DNA of 64,000 bases from SG8-39 sp041558415 (lineage in GTDB: Bacteria > Pseudomonadota > Gammaproteobacteria > Burkholderiales > SG8-39): NCBI GenBank assembly GCA_041558415.1, contig JBFFEY010000007.1, positions 1-64,000 of the forward strand, read 5' to 3'. The first letter of the stretch is position 1; every line of letters starts with the position of its first letter. Below the pieces are notes generated by a model. That model saw only the letters and a list, made by a program, of their open reading frames with translations. It ran no database searches and had not been told where the DNA came from. The position numbers and the translations under genes are program-made. Positions 55,295-64,000 of the stretch are shown in pieces.

Positions 55295-55861
55295 ATGGTG
55301 CGCAAATGGCTGCACAAACGACTGCCGAAGCCCGAGGACGTTCAGGCGAAGCCCTCGCTGCGCTGGCTGGGGCCGCTCTTGCGGCGCCCTTGGCTGTGGC
55401 AGCTGACGCGCCGCCGCGTTGCGCTGGGCGCCGCGATCGGCGTGTTCTTCGGCTTTCTCGTCCCGGTGCTGCAGATCGCGCTGTCCGCCGTGTTCGCGGT
55501 GCTGCTGCGCGCCAACCTGCCGGTCGCCGCGGTGAGCACGCTGGTGTCCAACCCGTTCACCTATGCGCCGATCTTCGTGTTCGCCTACCGCACCGGTTCG
55601 GCGATCCTCGGCGAACGCGTCGACGAGGCGCAGCTCGCCGCGCTCGAAGAGGAGGTCGAGGGCGAGGAGGCCAAACCGGCGAGCTGGGCCGACCGCGCCG
55701 CGGCGATCGGCAAGCCGTTTTTCCTCGGCCTGTTCATCTTCGCCACGGTCGGCGCGCTTGCGACCTGGCTGCTGGTCAACCTGCTGTGGATGATTGCGGT
55801 ACGCTTGCAGCGCCGCGGCCGGCGCGCGAACAGCCGACGACAGGGCGCGCCCCCGGAATGA
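55295..55861 (+). CDS. DUF2062 membrane protein
   Basis: A 188-residue membrane protein. RRRVALGAAIGVFFGFLVPVLQ and NLPVAAVSTLVSNPFTYAPIFVFAYRTG are typical of DUF2062; a hydrophobic C-terminal segment (FLGLFIFATVGALATWLLVNLL) follows an acidic linker. Function unknown. Divergent from hrpA; its stop overlaps the ATG of the next reading frame (ATGA at 55858-55861). Confidence 0.88.
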   Translation: MVRKWLHKRLPKPEDVQAKPSLRWLGPLLRRPWLWQLTRRRVALGAAIGVFFGFLVPVLQIALSAVFAVLLRANLPVAAVSTLVSNPFTYAPIFVFAYRTGSAILGERVDEAQLAALEEEVEGEEAKPASWADRAAAIGKPFFLGLFIFATVGALATWLLVNLLWMIAVRLQRRGRRANSRRQGAPPE

Positions 55862-56359
55862 AGCCGATGACGACAAACTTTCTACGCGCTGCCCTGGTCG
55901 CCCTGGTGCTTTGCCTGGTGTCGCTGCAAGGCCTCGCACAGGCCATCGTCGCAAACGTCGCGCGCGCTGCGGGCGCGCGATCCGGTGTACCTCGGCGACG
56001 ACGCGAGCGGCGGCCAGGACGTCGGCGGCACCACCGCCGTACCCTGCTTGCGCTGGCTGATCGACCAGCGCTTCGGCCTCGACGTCAACGCCGTCGAGGG
56101 CTTACTCGACGCGACGTGGAGCCGCATCGAGCCGACGGGCACGCCGGGCTCGCCGCGGATCCTCGCCTTGAGCTACGACGCCACGCGCAAGTTCGCCGGC
56201 GCGACGCAGCCCGACGACAAGGACGAGTGGGAGTGGACGCTCGGGCTGCGCTTCTTCGCCAAGCGCAACATCACGCTCAGCGCCGAGTACCTGCGGACCG
56301 AGGGGCGCGACCAGTTCGACAACGAGGCCTGGAACCTGCTCGCGCGCTTCGAGTTCTGA
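55858..56359 (+). pseudogene. Outer-membrane beta-barrel protein gene, apparently frameshifted
   Basis: The ATG at 55858 begins a signal peptide, MKPMTTNFLRAALVALVLCL and then VSLQGLAQA, in one frame. About 35 codons later the same protein seems to continue in the next frame (DPVYLGDDASGGQDVGGTT onward), which runs to a stop at 56357-56359 and ends in AWNLLARFEF, the aromatic-terminal beta-strand typical of outer-membrane proteins. The switch must fall between about 55950 and 55984, within a CGCGCGCGCTGCGGGCGCGC stretch that can form a hairpin. This could be a real one-base indel or a sequencing/assembly error. If corrected, the product has about 165 residues and would be coupled to the DUF2062 gene. 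Confidence 0.65.
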
Positions 56360-56371
56360 GCGGCGCGGGCG

Positions 56372-56959
56372 TCAGTCGTTACCGAGCATGCGCTCGACGT
56401 AGCGCGCGATCAAATCCACCTCGAGATTGACCTTCGCGCCTGGCGCGAGGCGCGTAAGCGTCGTCACCGCGAGCGTGTGCGGGATGAGGTTGACCTCGAA
56501 GACGTCGTCCTCGACACGGTTCACCGTGAGGCTCACGCCGTCGACGGTGATCGAACCCTTGCGCGCGACGTAGCGCGCAAGATCCTTCGGCACGCGCAGC
56601 CGCAGGCGCTTGGATTCGCCCGCCGGCTCGAAGGCGACGACCTCGCCCAGGCCGTCGACGTGCCCGGTGACCAGGTGCCCGCCCAGCTTGTCGCCCAGCG
56701 CGAGCGACTTCTCCAGATTGACCGGCCCCGGCGCATCCAGCCCGACGGTGCAGGCGAGCGTCTCGCGGGAGACGTCGAAGGCAAGGCGCGCGCCGTCGAT
56801 CGCCACCACCGTGAGGCAGGCGCCCTGCACGCAGATCGAATCGCCGAGCGCAATGCCGCTACGTTCTAGGGTCCCCGTATCGACGCTCAGGCGTACGCCC
56901 TGCGCGAGCGGCGTCAGCGACTCGATGCGTCCCACCGCCTGAACGATTCCCGTGAACAT
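56372..56959 (-). CDS. ribE: Riboflavin synthase (alpha chain)
   Basis: A 195-residue protein built from two lumazine-binding repeats: MFTGIVQAVGRIESL with SICVQGACLTVVAI and, in the second half, GHLVTGHVDGLGEVVAFE with GSITVDGVSLTVNRV. It converts 6,7-dimethyl-8-ribityllumazine into riboflavin. It shares one base with the ribD stop (TGATG). Last gene of the glyA-nrdR-ribD-ribE operon. Confidence 0.96.
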   Translation of the reverse strand: MFTGIVQAVGRIESLTPLAQGVRLSVDTGTLERSGIALGDSICVQGACLTVVAIDGARLAFDVSRETLACTVGLDAPGPVNLEKSLALGDKLGGHLVTGHVDGLGEVVAFEPAGESKRLRLRVPKDLARYVARKGSITVDGVSLTVNRVEDDVFEVNLIPHTLAVTTLTRLAPGAKVNLEVDLIARYVERMLGND

Positions 56960-58050
56960 CAGCGCCTCGCGATCACGCGCAGATCGTCGCCCAAGCGCTC
57001 GACCGCGTGCAAGCGCAGCCTGAGGCGCGCGTCGAGCGCAGCCGGCGCCGGCAGGTTGACCATGCCCTGCGCACCATCGCCGAGCAGGCTCGGGTTGAGG
57101 TAGCAGAGGAACTCGTCGACGCAGCCCTCGCGCACGAGCGAGCCGTTCAGCTTGAAGCCGCCTTCAACGTGCAGCTCGTTGACGCCGCGTTTTGCCAGCA
57201 CCTCAAGCATCGGCGGCAGGTCGACCTTGCCCGCGGCGTTTGGCAGCACCACCACTTCCGCGCCCTGCGCCTCGAGCGCGCGCCGGCGCTGGGCGTCGTC
57301 TTCGCCGCACATGAGCAGCACATTGCCGCCTTGCAGGATGCGCGCCGCGGGTGGCGTCTCGAGGCGGCTGTCGACCACCACGCGCAGCGGCTGGCGCGGC
57401 GTATCGACGCCGCGCACGGTGAGCCGCGGATCGTCCGCCTTCACCGTGCCGATGCCGGTGAGCAGCGCGCAGGCGCGCGCGCGCCAGCGGTGGCCGTCGA
57501 GCCGCGCCGCTTCGCCGGTGATCCACTGCGAGCGGCCGTCGGCGAGCGCGCTGCGCCCGTCGAGCGTGGCGGCGATCTTCATGCGTACCCAGGGCCGGCC
57601 GCGCGTCATGCGCGCAACGAAGCCGATGTTGAGCTCGCGCGCTTCGTCCTCCAGCAGGCCATGCGCCACCGCGACGCCCGACGCGGCCAGCCGATCGGCG
57701 CCGTGCGCCGCCGCCGGGTTCGGATCACGCATGGCACAGACCACGCGCGTCACGCCCGCCGCCACCAGCGCCTCCGCACAGGGCGGCGTGCGGCCGTGGT
57801 GATTGCAGGGCTCGAGCGTGAGGTAGGCGGTGGCACCGCGCGCTGCCTTGCCCGCGTGCTCGAGGGCGTTCACTTCGGCATGGGCGAGACCGGCGCGCGC
57901 GTGCCAGCCTTCGCCGACCACGCGTTCGCCCTGCGCGATGACGCAGCCGACGCGCGGGTTGGGCGTCGCGCTATACAGGCCGCGCGCGGCGAGCGCCAGC
58001 GCCCGCGCCATCATCGCGCGGTCCAGTTCGCTGAATTCGCGTTGCGCCAA
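56959..58050 (-). CDS. ribD: Bifunctional riboflavin deaminase-reductase RibD
   Basis: A 363-residue two-domain protein. The N-terminal deaminase has the zinc site HAEVNALEHAG and LEPCNHHGRTPPCAEAL. The C-terminal reductase begins near residue 150 with RPWVRMKIAATLDGRSALADGRSQWITG and includes NELHVEGGFKLNGSLVREG. It performs two steps of riboflavin synthesis. It starts 20 bases after nrdR; no FMN riboswitch pattern is visible upstream of the operon. Confidence 0.96.
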   Translation of the reverse strand: MAQREFSELDRAMMARALALAARGLYSATPNPRVGCVIAQGERVVGEGWHARAGLAHAEVNALEHAGKAARGATAYLTLEPCNHHGRTPPCAEALVAAGVTRVVCAMRDPNPAAAHGADRLAASGVAVAHGLLEDEARELNIGFVARMTRGRPWVRMKIAATLDGRSALADGRSQWITGEAARLDGHRWRARACALLTGIGTVKADDPRLTVRGVDTPRQPLRVVVDSRLETPPAARILQGGNVLLMCGEDDAQRRRALEAQGAEVVVLPNAAGKVDLPPMLEVLAKRGVNELHVEGGFKLNGSLVREGCVDEFLCYLNPSLLGDGAQGMVNLPAPAALDARLRLRLHAVERLGDDLRVIARR

Positions 58051-58070
58051 GCACGTCTCCGTTCAGCGCG

Positions 58071-58544
58071 CTAGCTGCCCCGGCGGCGCTTCCTCGGGCT
58101 CTTGATGGCCTGCACCGCCTCGCGGAAATCGTCCGGCGTCTCGAAGCTGCGGTACACCGAGGCAAAGCGGATGTAGGCGATCTTGTCGAGCTTGGCAAGC
58201 TCGCGCATCACCAGGTCGCCGACCCGCCCGGTCGGCACCTCGCGCTCGCCCAGCGCGCGCAGGCGCTCCTCGATGCGGTCGACCGCGGCGTCGACCGCCT
58301 CGGTCGCCACCGAACGCTTGCGCAGCGCGAGCATCATGCTGCCGACCAGCTTGTCGCGGTCGAAATCGGTGCGCGTACCGTCCTTCTTGACGAGACGCGG
58401 CATGCGCAGCTCGACGCGCTCGTAGGTGGTGAAACGCTTGTCGCATTTCGGACAGCGCCGCCGCCGCCGAATGACGTTCGCCTCCGGATTCGAGCGCGTG
58501 TCGACGACCTGGGTGTCGTCGCTGCTGCAGAAGGGGCAGCGCAT
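58071..58544 (-). CDS. nrdR: Transcriptional repressor NrdR
   Basis: A 157-residue protein. An N-terminal zinc ribbon ([17 protein letters not shown] ... [17 protein letters not shown]) is followed by an ATP-cone ([20 protein letters not shown]). NrdR senses ATP/dATP and represses ribonucleotide reductase genes by binding NrdR boxes. The glyA-nrdR-rib order is conserved in beta- and gammaproteobacteria. Confidence 0.97.
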   Translation of the reverse strand: MRCPFCSSDDTQVVDTRSNPEANVIRRRRRCPKCDKRFTTYERVELRMPRLVKKDGTRTDFDRDKLVGSMMLALRKRSVATEAVDAAVDRIEERLRALGEREVPTGRVGDLVMRELAKLDKIAYIRFASVYRSFETPDDFREAVQAIKSPRKRRRGS

Positions 58545-58553
58545 GGCCGCGCC

Positions 58554-59813
58554 TCAGGCTTCGACCGGCACGGGCGCGTAGACCGGGAAGCTGCGGCACA
58601 GCGCTTCGGCTTCCCCCTGCACGCGGCGCAGCGTCGCTTCGTCCGAGGGCTTGTCGAGGACGTCGGCGATCAGGTTGGCGAGGATCTCGGCTTCCGGCAC
58701 ACGAAAGCCGCGCGTGGTCATCGCCGGCGTGCCGATGCGGATGCCGCTGGTCACCGTGGGGCGCTCGGGATCGTTCGGCACCGAATTCTTGTTGACGGTG
58801 ATGTGCGCGCGTCCGAGAACGTCTTCCGCGTCTCGCCCGGTGATGCCCTTGCGCCGCAGGTCGACGAGGAACATATGGCAGTCGGTGCGCTCCGAGACGA
58901 TACGCAGCCCGCGCGCGGCGAGCACGCGCGCCATGGCGCGCGCATTGTCGAGCGTCTGCTGCTGGTAGGTACGGAACTCCGGCCGCATCGCCTCGCCGAA
59001 GGCGACCGCCTTCGCCGCGATGACGTGCATCAGCGGGCCGCCCTGCAGGCCCGGAAAGACCGCCGAGTTCAGTGCCCGCTCGTACTCGGCGTCGGCGAGG
59101 ATCATGCCGCCGCGCGGCCCGCGCAGCGTCTTGTGCGTGGTCGTGGTCACCACGTCGGCGATGTGGAGCGGGCTCGGATAGAGCCCCGCGGCGACGAGCC
59201 CGGCGTAGTGCGCGATGTCTGCCACCAGGACCGCGTTCACCGCATCGGCGATGTGGCGCAGGTGCTGCCAGTCGATCGCGAGCGAGTAGGCGGAGGCGCC
59301 GGCGACGATAAGGCGCGGATTGTGCTCGCGCGCCAGGCGCTCGGCTTCCGCGTAATCGAGCACCTCGTTCGCGTCGAGACCGTAGGACAGCGCGCGGTAG
59401 AGCTTGCCGCTCGAGCTCACCGCCGCGCCGTGCGTCAGGTGCCCGCCGTGCGCGAGCGACATGCCGAGCAGGGTGTCGCCCGGCTTGAGAAACGCCAGAT
59501 AGGCCGCCTGGTTGGCCTGCGAGCCGGAGTGCGGCTGCACGTTGACGTACTCGGCGCCGAACAGCCGTTTGGCGCGCTCGATGGCGAGGTGCTCGGCGAT
59601 GTCGACGAACCCGCAGCCGCCGTAGTAGCGCTTGCCCGGATAGCCCTCGGCGTACTTGTTGGTGAGCTGCGAGCCCTGCGCTTCGAGTACCGCCGGGCTG
59701 ACGTAGTTCTCGGAAGCGATCAGCTCGATATGGTCTTCCTGGCGCTGATGCTCGAGGCAGATTGCATTCCAGAGTTCAGGGTCTGACTGCGCGAGAGGGG
59801 CGTTGGAGAACAT
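58554..59813 (-). CDS. glyA: Serine hydroxymethyltransferase
   Basis: A 419-residue PLP enzyme. Diagnostic segments are [56 protein letters not shown], and the PLP-lysine motif [16 protein letters not shown]. It interconverts serine and glycine with tetrahydrofolate. It heads the operon with nrdR 9 bases downstream. Confidence 0.97.
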   Translation of the reverse strand: MFSNAPLAQSDPELWNAICLEHQRQEDHIELIASENYVSPAVLEAQGSQLTNKYAEGYPGKRYYGGCGFVDIAEHLAIERAKRLFGAEYVNVQPHSGSQANQAAYLAFLKPGDTLLGMSLAHGGHLTHGAAVSSSGKLYRALSYGLDANEVLDYAEAERLAREHNPRLIVAGASAYSLAIDWQHLRHIADAVNAVLVADIAHYAGLVAAGLYPSPLHIADVVTTTTHKTLRGPRGGMILADAEYERALNSAVFPGLQGGPLMHVIAAKAVAFGEAMRPEFRTYQQQTLDNARAMARVLAARGLRIVSERTDCHMFLVDLRRKGITGRDAEDVLGRAHITVNKNSVPNDPERPTVTSGIRIGTPAMTTRGFRVPEAEILANLIADVLDKPSDEATLRRVQGEAEALCRSFPVYAPVPVEA

Positions 59814-59874
59814 GGCGTACCGCGGAGGGAAAGCCGGATTTTACAGGACCCCCTCCGGCGCTCCGCGCAGCGCA

Positions 59875-60480
59875 TCACACGCGCGGCGGCGGCGCGACGT
59901 CGGCCGGGGTGTCGATGTCGCGGATCGCGCCCGGGTCGCCGACCGGCAGCTTGACCAGCTCGGCGGCGTGCGCCGCGAGCAGGCTGCGCGCGCCTTCGTC
60001 ACCGCTGAGCGCCTCGAGCTCGGCGCGAAAGCGCCCGGCAATGCCCACCGGGTGCCCGCGTCGCGTGCGGAAGTACGGCGCCGCGAGCGCTGCGCCGCCG
60101 GACAGCGCGTCGCGCACCGCGGCGATGGTGCTCGGTCGCACGAACGGCATGTCGGCGAGCCCCACCAGGTAGCCATCGACGTCGCCCGCGGCGCGCGCAC
60201 CGCAGGCGAGGCTCGCACCCATGCCCTGGTCCGCATCCGCGCAGACCACCACTTCGCAGCCCTCCGCGGCGAGCGCCCGCGCCGTGGCCTCGGAACCGGG
60301 ACGCACCACCGCGACGATGCGGTCGAGCTCGGCTTTCAGGTGGCGCGCCGCCTGCACCGCCACCGCGACGCCGTGCGGCAGCGCATGCGCCAGCTTGTCG
60401 GCGCCGAAGCGCCGGCTGGCGCCGGCGGCGAGCAGCAGGCCGACGATTCGGGGCCGCGGCGCCGGCGTCGCGGCGCTCAA
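59875..60480 (-). CDS. Molybdenum cofactor nucleotidyltransferase (MocA-like)
   Basis: A 201-residue MobA-like NTP transferase with the loop LLLAAGASRRFGADKLAH and YLVGLADMPFV, the metal-binding LADMP motif. MocA adds CMP to molybdopterin for enzymes of the xanthine oxidase family. It lies 10 bases downstream of xdhC, which together with the divergent hydroxylase genes supports the assignment. MobA-type (GMP) specificity is possible but less likely in this context. Confidence 0.85.
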   Translation of the reverse strand: MSAATPAPRPRIVGLLLAAGASRRFGADKLAHALPHGVAVAVQAARHLKAELDRIVAVVRPGSEATARALAAEGCEVVVCADADQGMGASLACGARAAGDVDGYLVGLADMPFVRPSTIAAVRDALSGGAALAAPYFRTRRGHPVGIAGRFRAELEALSGDEGARSLLAAHAAELVKLPVGDPGAIRDIDTPADVAPPPRV

Positions 60481-60490
60481 GCTGCCGCTC

Positions 60491-61513
60491 TCAGGCGCGC
60501 TGCGCGGCCGGCGCGGTTTCGCAGGCCGATGGCGCGAAGCGGCTCTTTTCCTTGGCCGACCAGTCGGGCGTCTCCACGCCGTGCCGCGCCGCGGTCATCT
60601 CCGCAAGGATCGCCACCGCGATCTCGGGCGGCGTCTTGGAGCCGATGTACAGCCCCACCGGGCCGTGCAGGCGGGCGATCTCGGCCTCCGACAGGTCGAA
60701 CTCGGCGAGGCGCGTGCGCCGCGCGTCGTTGTTCTTCTTCGAGCCGATCGCACCGACGTAGAAGGCGGGCGACTTCAGCGCCTCGAGCAGCGCGAGGTCG
60801 TCGATCTTCGGGTCGTGGGTCAGCGCCACCACCGCGGTATGCGCATCGACGTTCATCGTGCCGAGCACGTCGTCCGGCATGCCGCGATCGAGCGGCACGC
60901 CCTCCATCGTCCAGCCGGCCGCGTATTCCTCGCGCGGATCGATGACCACGACGTGGTAGTCGAGCATCTTTGCCATTGCCGCGAGATAGTGCGTGAGCTG
61001 CCCGGCGCCGATCAGGAACAGGCGCCAGCGCGGGCCGTGCACCGTGTAGAGCACGGCGCCGTCGAACTCGACCACGTCCTGCCACTTGCCGGGCTCGAGC
61101 GTCGCTTCGCCGCTCGCCATGTCGAGCCGGCGGCGCACCAGCTGCTGCTTGCCGATGGTCTCGAGCAGCTCGCCCAGCCGGCTGCGCTCGGTGACCGGCT
61201 CGAGCACCACCTGCAGCGTGCCGCCGCAGGGCAGCCCCCAGCGCGTCGCTTCCTCGTTGGTCACGCCGTAGGTGATGAGCTGCGGGCGCTCGGCGGCCAC
61301 CGCCCTGGCGCGCACCTTCTCGATCAGGTCGTCCTCGACGCAGCCGCCCGACACCGAGCCGATCACCAGGCCGTCGTCGCGGATCACGACCATCGCGCCC
61401 ACCGGCCGCGGCGCCGAACCCCAGGTCTTGACGATGGTGCCGAGCGTCGCGCCCCGGCCCTCTTTGCGCCACGCCTCCGCGCTGCGCAGTACTTCGATAT
61501 CGACGCTGTCCAT
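60491..61513 (-). CDS. XdhC/CoxI family molybdenum cofactor insertion protein
   Basis: A 340-residue protein with both XdhC domains: the N-terminal GTIVKTWGSAPRPVGAMVVI and SVSGGCVEDDLIEK, and the C-terminal Rossmann domain LFLIGAGQLTHYLAAMAKMLDYHVVVIDPR ending with GPVGLYIGSKTPPEIAVAI. XdhC binds the cofactor, supports its sulfuration and inserts it into the hydroxylase. It is divergent from the hydroxylase subunit genes and cotranscribed with mocA. Confidence 0.92.
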   Translation of the reverse strand: MDSVDIEVLRSAEAWRKEGRGATLGTIVKTWGSAPRPVGAMVVIRDDGLVIGSVSGGCVEDDLIEKVRARAVAAERPQLITYGVTNEEATRWGLPCGGTLQVVLEPVTERSRLGELLETIGKQQLVRRRLDMASGEATLEPGKWQDVVEFDGAVLYTVHGPRWRLFLIGAGQLTHYLAAMAKMLDYHVVVIDPREEYAAGWTMEGVPLDRGMPDDVLGTMNVDAHTAVVALTHDPKIDDLALLEALKSPAFYVGAIGSKKNNDARRTRLAEFDLSEAEIARLHGPVGLYIGSKTPPEIAVAILAEMTAARHGVETPDWSAKEKSRFAPSACETAPAAQRA

Positions 61514-61875
61514 GGTTCGCCTCGCTTGCTGCGTTCCGATAAGGGGAAGTTTACGCCCCTCGTAATACTTGGGATGTTGGCACGGGTTTCAAGGCGCCTT
61601 GGCCGTTATCGCGTTATCCGGGGTCAAGCCGACGGGGGGCGCCGGGCGCGAAACAGGGGCGGTTTGCGCGCCGCAGCATGCGCGCACCGCGTTGCCCGCC
61701 CGGCGCCCCTTCGCTACGATACTCGCCCGGGCGTTCAATCGCTCGCCACGTCCGCGCAGCAGCCGTGCTGCACGCCACCGCGCGGGTGCCGGCGCGTCAC
61801 GTTCGAGACAGCAAGCGACCCGAGTGTGCGCCGCATGGCGCGCACGAACCCGCATTCTGTGGAGGAGGAGGAGAA
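61514..61875. other. Divergent control region between xdhC and the hydroxylase genes
   Basis: A 362-base region without a recognisable gene. It must hold the promoters for both directions. A short repeat CGAAACAGGGG / GGGG is not a clear operator. The only promoter I can place is the one at 61692-61720 for the hydroxylase genes; the leader from there to the ATG is about 150 bases. Confidence 0.5.
61692..61720 (+). promoter_or_regulatory. Candidate promoter of the molybdenum hydroxylase genes
   Basis: TTGCCC (61692-61697), a 17-base spacer and TACGAT (61715-61720). The spacing is ideal but the -35 match is only partial; no other candidate was seen. Confidence 0.45.
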
Positions 61876-62355
61876 ATGTCAGTCAAGGTTTCCATGAAAG
61901 TGAACGGCAAGGCCGTTTCCGGAGAGATCGAGGAACGCACCTTGCTGGTCACGTTCATTCGCGAGCACTTGCGCATGACCGGCACCCACGTCGGCTGTGA
62001 CACCGCGCAGTGCGGCGCCTGCACCGTCGCGATGAACGGCGCCGTGGTGAAGTCCTGCTCGATGCTCGCCATGCAGGCCGAGGGCACCGACATCACCACC
62101 ATCGAAGGCGTCGCCGCGGCCGACGGCACGCTGCACCCCATGCAGGCGGCGTTCAAGGAGCACCACGGCCTGCAGTGCGGCTTCTGCACGCCGGGCATGG
62201 TGATGAATGCGATCGATTTCGCCAAGAAGCATCCGGGCGCCGGCGAGCAGGAAGTGCGCGAGGCGCTCGAAGGCAACCTGTGCCGCTGCACGGGCTACCA
62301 CAACATCGTCAAGGCGATCATGGCCGGCTCCAAGGCCATGGCCGGCGCAAAGTGA
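61876..62355 (+). CDS. 2Fe-2S small subunit of a xanthine-dehydrogenase-family hydroxylase (CoxS-like)
   Basis: A 159-residue protein binding two 2Fe-2S clusters. The plant-type cluster motif is [16 protein letters not shown] plus VKSCSM, and the second cluster lies in [13 protein letters not shown] and [13 protein letters not shown]. It transfers electrons from the molybdenum site to an FAD subunit or acceptor. An extended GGAGGAGGAGGAG ribosome-binding site precedes the ATG at 61876. The molybdopterin subunit starts 10 bases later; no FAD (CoxM) gene is seen upstream, so it may follow the large subunit outside the window. Confidence 0.93.
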   Translation: MSVKVSMKVNGKAVSGEIEERTLLVTFIREHLRMTGTHVGCDTAQCGACTVAMNGAVVKSCSMLAMQAEGTDITTIEGVAAADGTLHPMQAAFKEHHGLQCGFCTPGMVMNAIDFAKKHPGAGEQEVREALEGNLCRCTGYHNIVKAIMAGSKAMAGAK

Positions 62356-62365
62356 GGAGGCCATC

Positions 62366-64000
62366 ATGAGCGCATCTCTCATCGGCGCGCGCGTAGAGCG
62401 CAAAGAGGATTACCGCTTCCTAACCGGCGCTGGCAAATACGTCGACGACTTAATTCGTCCTGGCCAAGTCCATGCGCACTTCGTGCGTTCGCCGCACGCG
62501 CACGCCAAAGTCAAGTCTATCGATCCCAAGAACGCCCTGAAGTCGCCGGGCGTCGTCGCCATTTTCGTTGGCGACGATTTGGCCGCTGATGGCGTCGGCA
62601 CAGTGCCGTGCGGCTTTGCGCCTGACGGTGGGCCTATTAAGGAACCGCCGCGTCCGGCTCTTGCTCAGGGCAAAGTGCGGTTTGTCGGGGACCTCGTCGC
62701 AATCGTCATCGCCGAGTCCCTGGACCAGGCGAAGGATGCCGCGGAAAAGCTGGTGGTCGACTATGAGGTCCTACCCGTCGCGGTGACCATGGAGGAAGCG
62801 GTCCGTAAGGGTGCTGCGCAGCTGTTCGATGACGTCCCGAATAATGTCTGCTTCGACTGGGGCATCGGTGACAAGGCCGCGACGGATGAGGCATTCAAGA
62901 AAGCTGCCCACGTCGTCAAGCTCGATCTCGTCAACAATCGGAAGATCCCGAACGCGATCGAGCCGCGCGCCGTGGTCAGCGAGCATGACGCCGGGACCGG
63001 GGCATACACCGTCTACACCACGACGCAGAATCCTCACGTCATCCGGCTGCTCATGGGCGCATTCGTTCTCAAGATCCCAGAGCACAAGCTGCGCGTAGTA
63101 TCGCCCGACGTGGGCGGCGGATTCGGGTCGAAGATTCCGCACTACCCGGAGGAGGTAGTCGTCACCTGGGCCTCGAAGAAAGTCGGAAGGCCAGTCAAGT
63201 GGACCGCGGAACGTTCCGAGTCGTTCCTGTCCGACACGCACGGAAGGGACCACGTTACGCACGCGGAACTCGCACTCGATGCGAACGGGAAGTTTCTCGG
63301 ATTGCGAGTCGATACGATGGCCAACCTGGGCGCATATCTATCCACGTTCGGCCCGTTGATCCCGACGTACTTGTACGGCCCCGTCATGGCCGGTCAGTAT
63401 GCGACCCCTGCGGTGCGCGTCGATGTGAAGGCAGTTTTCACGAACACCGCGCCGGTCGACGCCGAGCGCGGGGCAGGCCGCCCGGAAGCCACCTACCTCG
63501 TCGAACGCATTGTAAGCAAGGCTGCGCGGCAGCTCGGAATCGATTCCATCGAATTGCGGCGTCGCAACCTGATCCCGCCGGATGCCTTCCCGTATCAAAC
63601 GCCCGTGGTGGTCCAGTACGACAGCGGCAACTATGCAGCCGTTCTGGACGCGGCGCTGAAGCTCGCGGATCACTCCGGATATGCCAAGCGCCGCAAGGAC
63701 GCCGAAGCTCGCGGCAAGTTGTACGGCATCGGGATAGCCGCCTACATCGAGGCCTGCGGGCTCGCGCCCTCAAACGTCGCGGGGCTGATCGGCGCTCGTG
63801 CGGGATTGTTCGAGGCTGCCGAAGTTCGCATGCACCCGACGGGGACGGCCACCGTGTTTACCGGATCTCATGCGCACGGCCAGGGTCACGAGACGACATT
63901 TGCGCAAATCGTGGCGGGCAAGCTTGGGATTCCGGTCGAGAACGTCGAAGTCGTGCACGGCGACACGGACCGGGTGCCGTTCGGCATGGGAACGTACGGC
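62366..64000 (+). CDS. Molybdopterin-binding large subunit of a xanthine-dehydrogenase-family hydroxylase, partial
   Basis: The first 545 residues of a CoxL/XdhB-type subunit that would normally have about 780; it runs off the window. The start is [21 protein letters not shown], and family features include [14 protein letters not shown], the [19 protein letters not shown] molybdopterin site, and [23 protein letters not shown]. The active-site loop is [10 protein letters not shown] (from residue 366), related to form II (AYRGAGR) and not the CO dehydrogenase form I loop (AYxCSFR). CO oxidation is therefore unlikely; an aldehyde, purine or N-heterocycle substrate is more probable. The gene is lower in GC than its neighbours. 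Confidence 0.88.
   Translation, partial: MSASLIGARVERKEDYRFLTGAGKYVDDLIRPGQVHAHFVRSPHAHAKVKSIDPKNALKSPGVVAIFVGDDLAADGVGTVPCGFAPDGGPIKEPPRPALAQGKVRFVGDLVAIVIAESLDQAKDAAEKLVVDYEVLPVAVTMEEAVRKGAAQLFDDVPNNVCFDWGIGDKAATDEAFKKAAHVVKLDLVNNRKIPNAIEPRAVVSEHDAGTGAYTVYTTTQNPHVIRLLMGAFVLKIPEHKLRVVSPDVGGGFGSKIPHYPEEVVVTWASKKVGRPVKWTAERSESFLSDTHGRDHVTHAELALDANGKFLGLRVDTMANLGAYLSTFGPLIPTYLYGPVMAGQYATPAVRVDVKAVFTNTAPVDAERGAGRPEATYLVERIVSKAARQLGIDSIELRRRNLIPPDAFPYQTPVVVQYDSGNYAAVLDAALKLADHSGYAKRRKDAEARGKLYGIGIAAYIEACGLAPSNVAGLIGARAGLFEAAEVRMHPTGTATVFTGSHAHGQGHETTFAQIVAGKLGIPVENVEVVHGDTDRVPFGMGTYG

Noticed and set aside
58051..59874. FMN riboswitch for the riboflavin genes
   Set aside because: No FMN-element sequence pattern was seen upstream of glyA, nrdR or ribD; the rib genes here appear to be simply cotranscribed with glyA.
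62366..64000. Aerobic carbon monoxide dehydrogenase large subunit
   Set aside because: The active-site loop is AERGAGR; form I CO dehydrogenases need the cysteine-containing AYxCSFR loop.

Overview
The window is a gene-dense, GC-rich stretch (hand-counted lines are mostly about 65-73% GC) with no rRNA, tRNA, insertion sequence, prophage or CRISPR array that I could recognise. Gene content and order (hyi-glcDE, icd next to a cold-shock gene, clpS-clpA, dut/coaBC, rpmB-rpmG, purN-DUF3108-rsmB, glyA-nrdR-ribD-ribE, a PHA phasin, diheme cytochrome c4) point to a betaproteobacterium of the Burkholderiales/Rhodocyclales type. The exact family cannot be fixed from this sequence alone.

Layout. 1-5.8 kb: end of a deacetylase-like gene and a glycolate/glyoxylate block (glcF, glcE, glcD, hyi) interrupted by an oppositely oriented orphan gene. 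5.8-11.5 kb: transporters (TSUP, SulP, SLC13) and a PuuD-like membrane protein. 11.5-22.5 kb: housekeeping genes (icd, csp, clpSA, dut, coaBC, radC, rpmB/rpmG) around a flavocytochrome c sulfide dehydrogenase pair (fccAB) and a cytochrome c4. 22.5-30.8 kb: desaturase, TerC, rsmB, DUF3108, purN, TraB/GumN, pirin, thioredoxin, gluQRS. 30.9-41.6 kb is accessory metabolism: a MarR-HlyD pair behind a palindromic operator, an enolase-superfamily enzyme, an MFS carrier, ChaC, and an operon holding an aryl-acid:AMP ligase, a flavin ene-reductase with a degenerate Fe-S motif, and two orphan proteins, preceded by a zinc alcohol dehydrogenase.

41.6-49.1 kb holds the most unusual locus: a TetR-led, tightly overlapping minus-strand operon encoding a two-subunit coenzyme-B12 acyl-CoA mutase whose substrate-pocket residues differ from methylmalonyl-CoA mutase, a MeaB GTPase fused to a PaaI-type thioesterase, a GalT-like HIT-fold nucleotidyltransferase, an EamA exporter and a small membrane protein. 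A sigma70-like promoter and a perfect 14-bp palindrome sit directly upstream of the TetR gene.

49.2-64 kb: phasin, a CinA-like protein, an EI24 protein, hrpA, a DUF2062 gene translationally coupled to an apparently frameshifted outer-membrane beta-barrel gene, the glyA-nrdR-ribDE operon, and a molybdenum hydroxylase locus (mocA, xdhC, divergent 2Fe-2S and molybdopterin subunits). The last gene runs off the window and is lower in GC than its neighbours. Together the genes suggest a metabolically versatile, PHA-storing organism that oxidises glycolate and reduced sulfur and handles CoA-activated organic acids.
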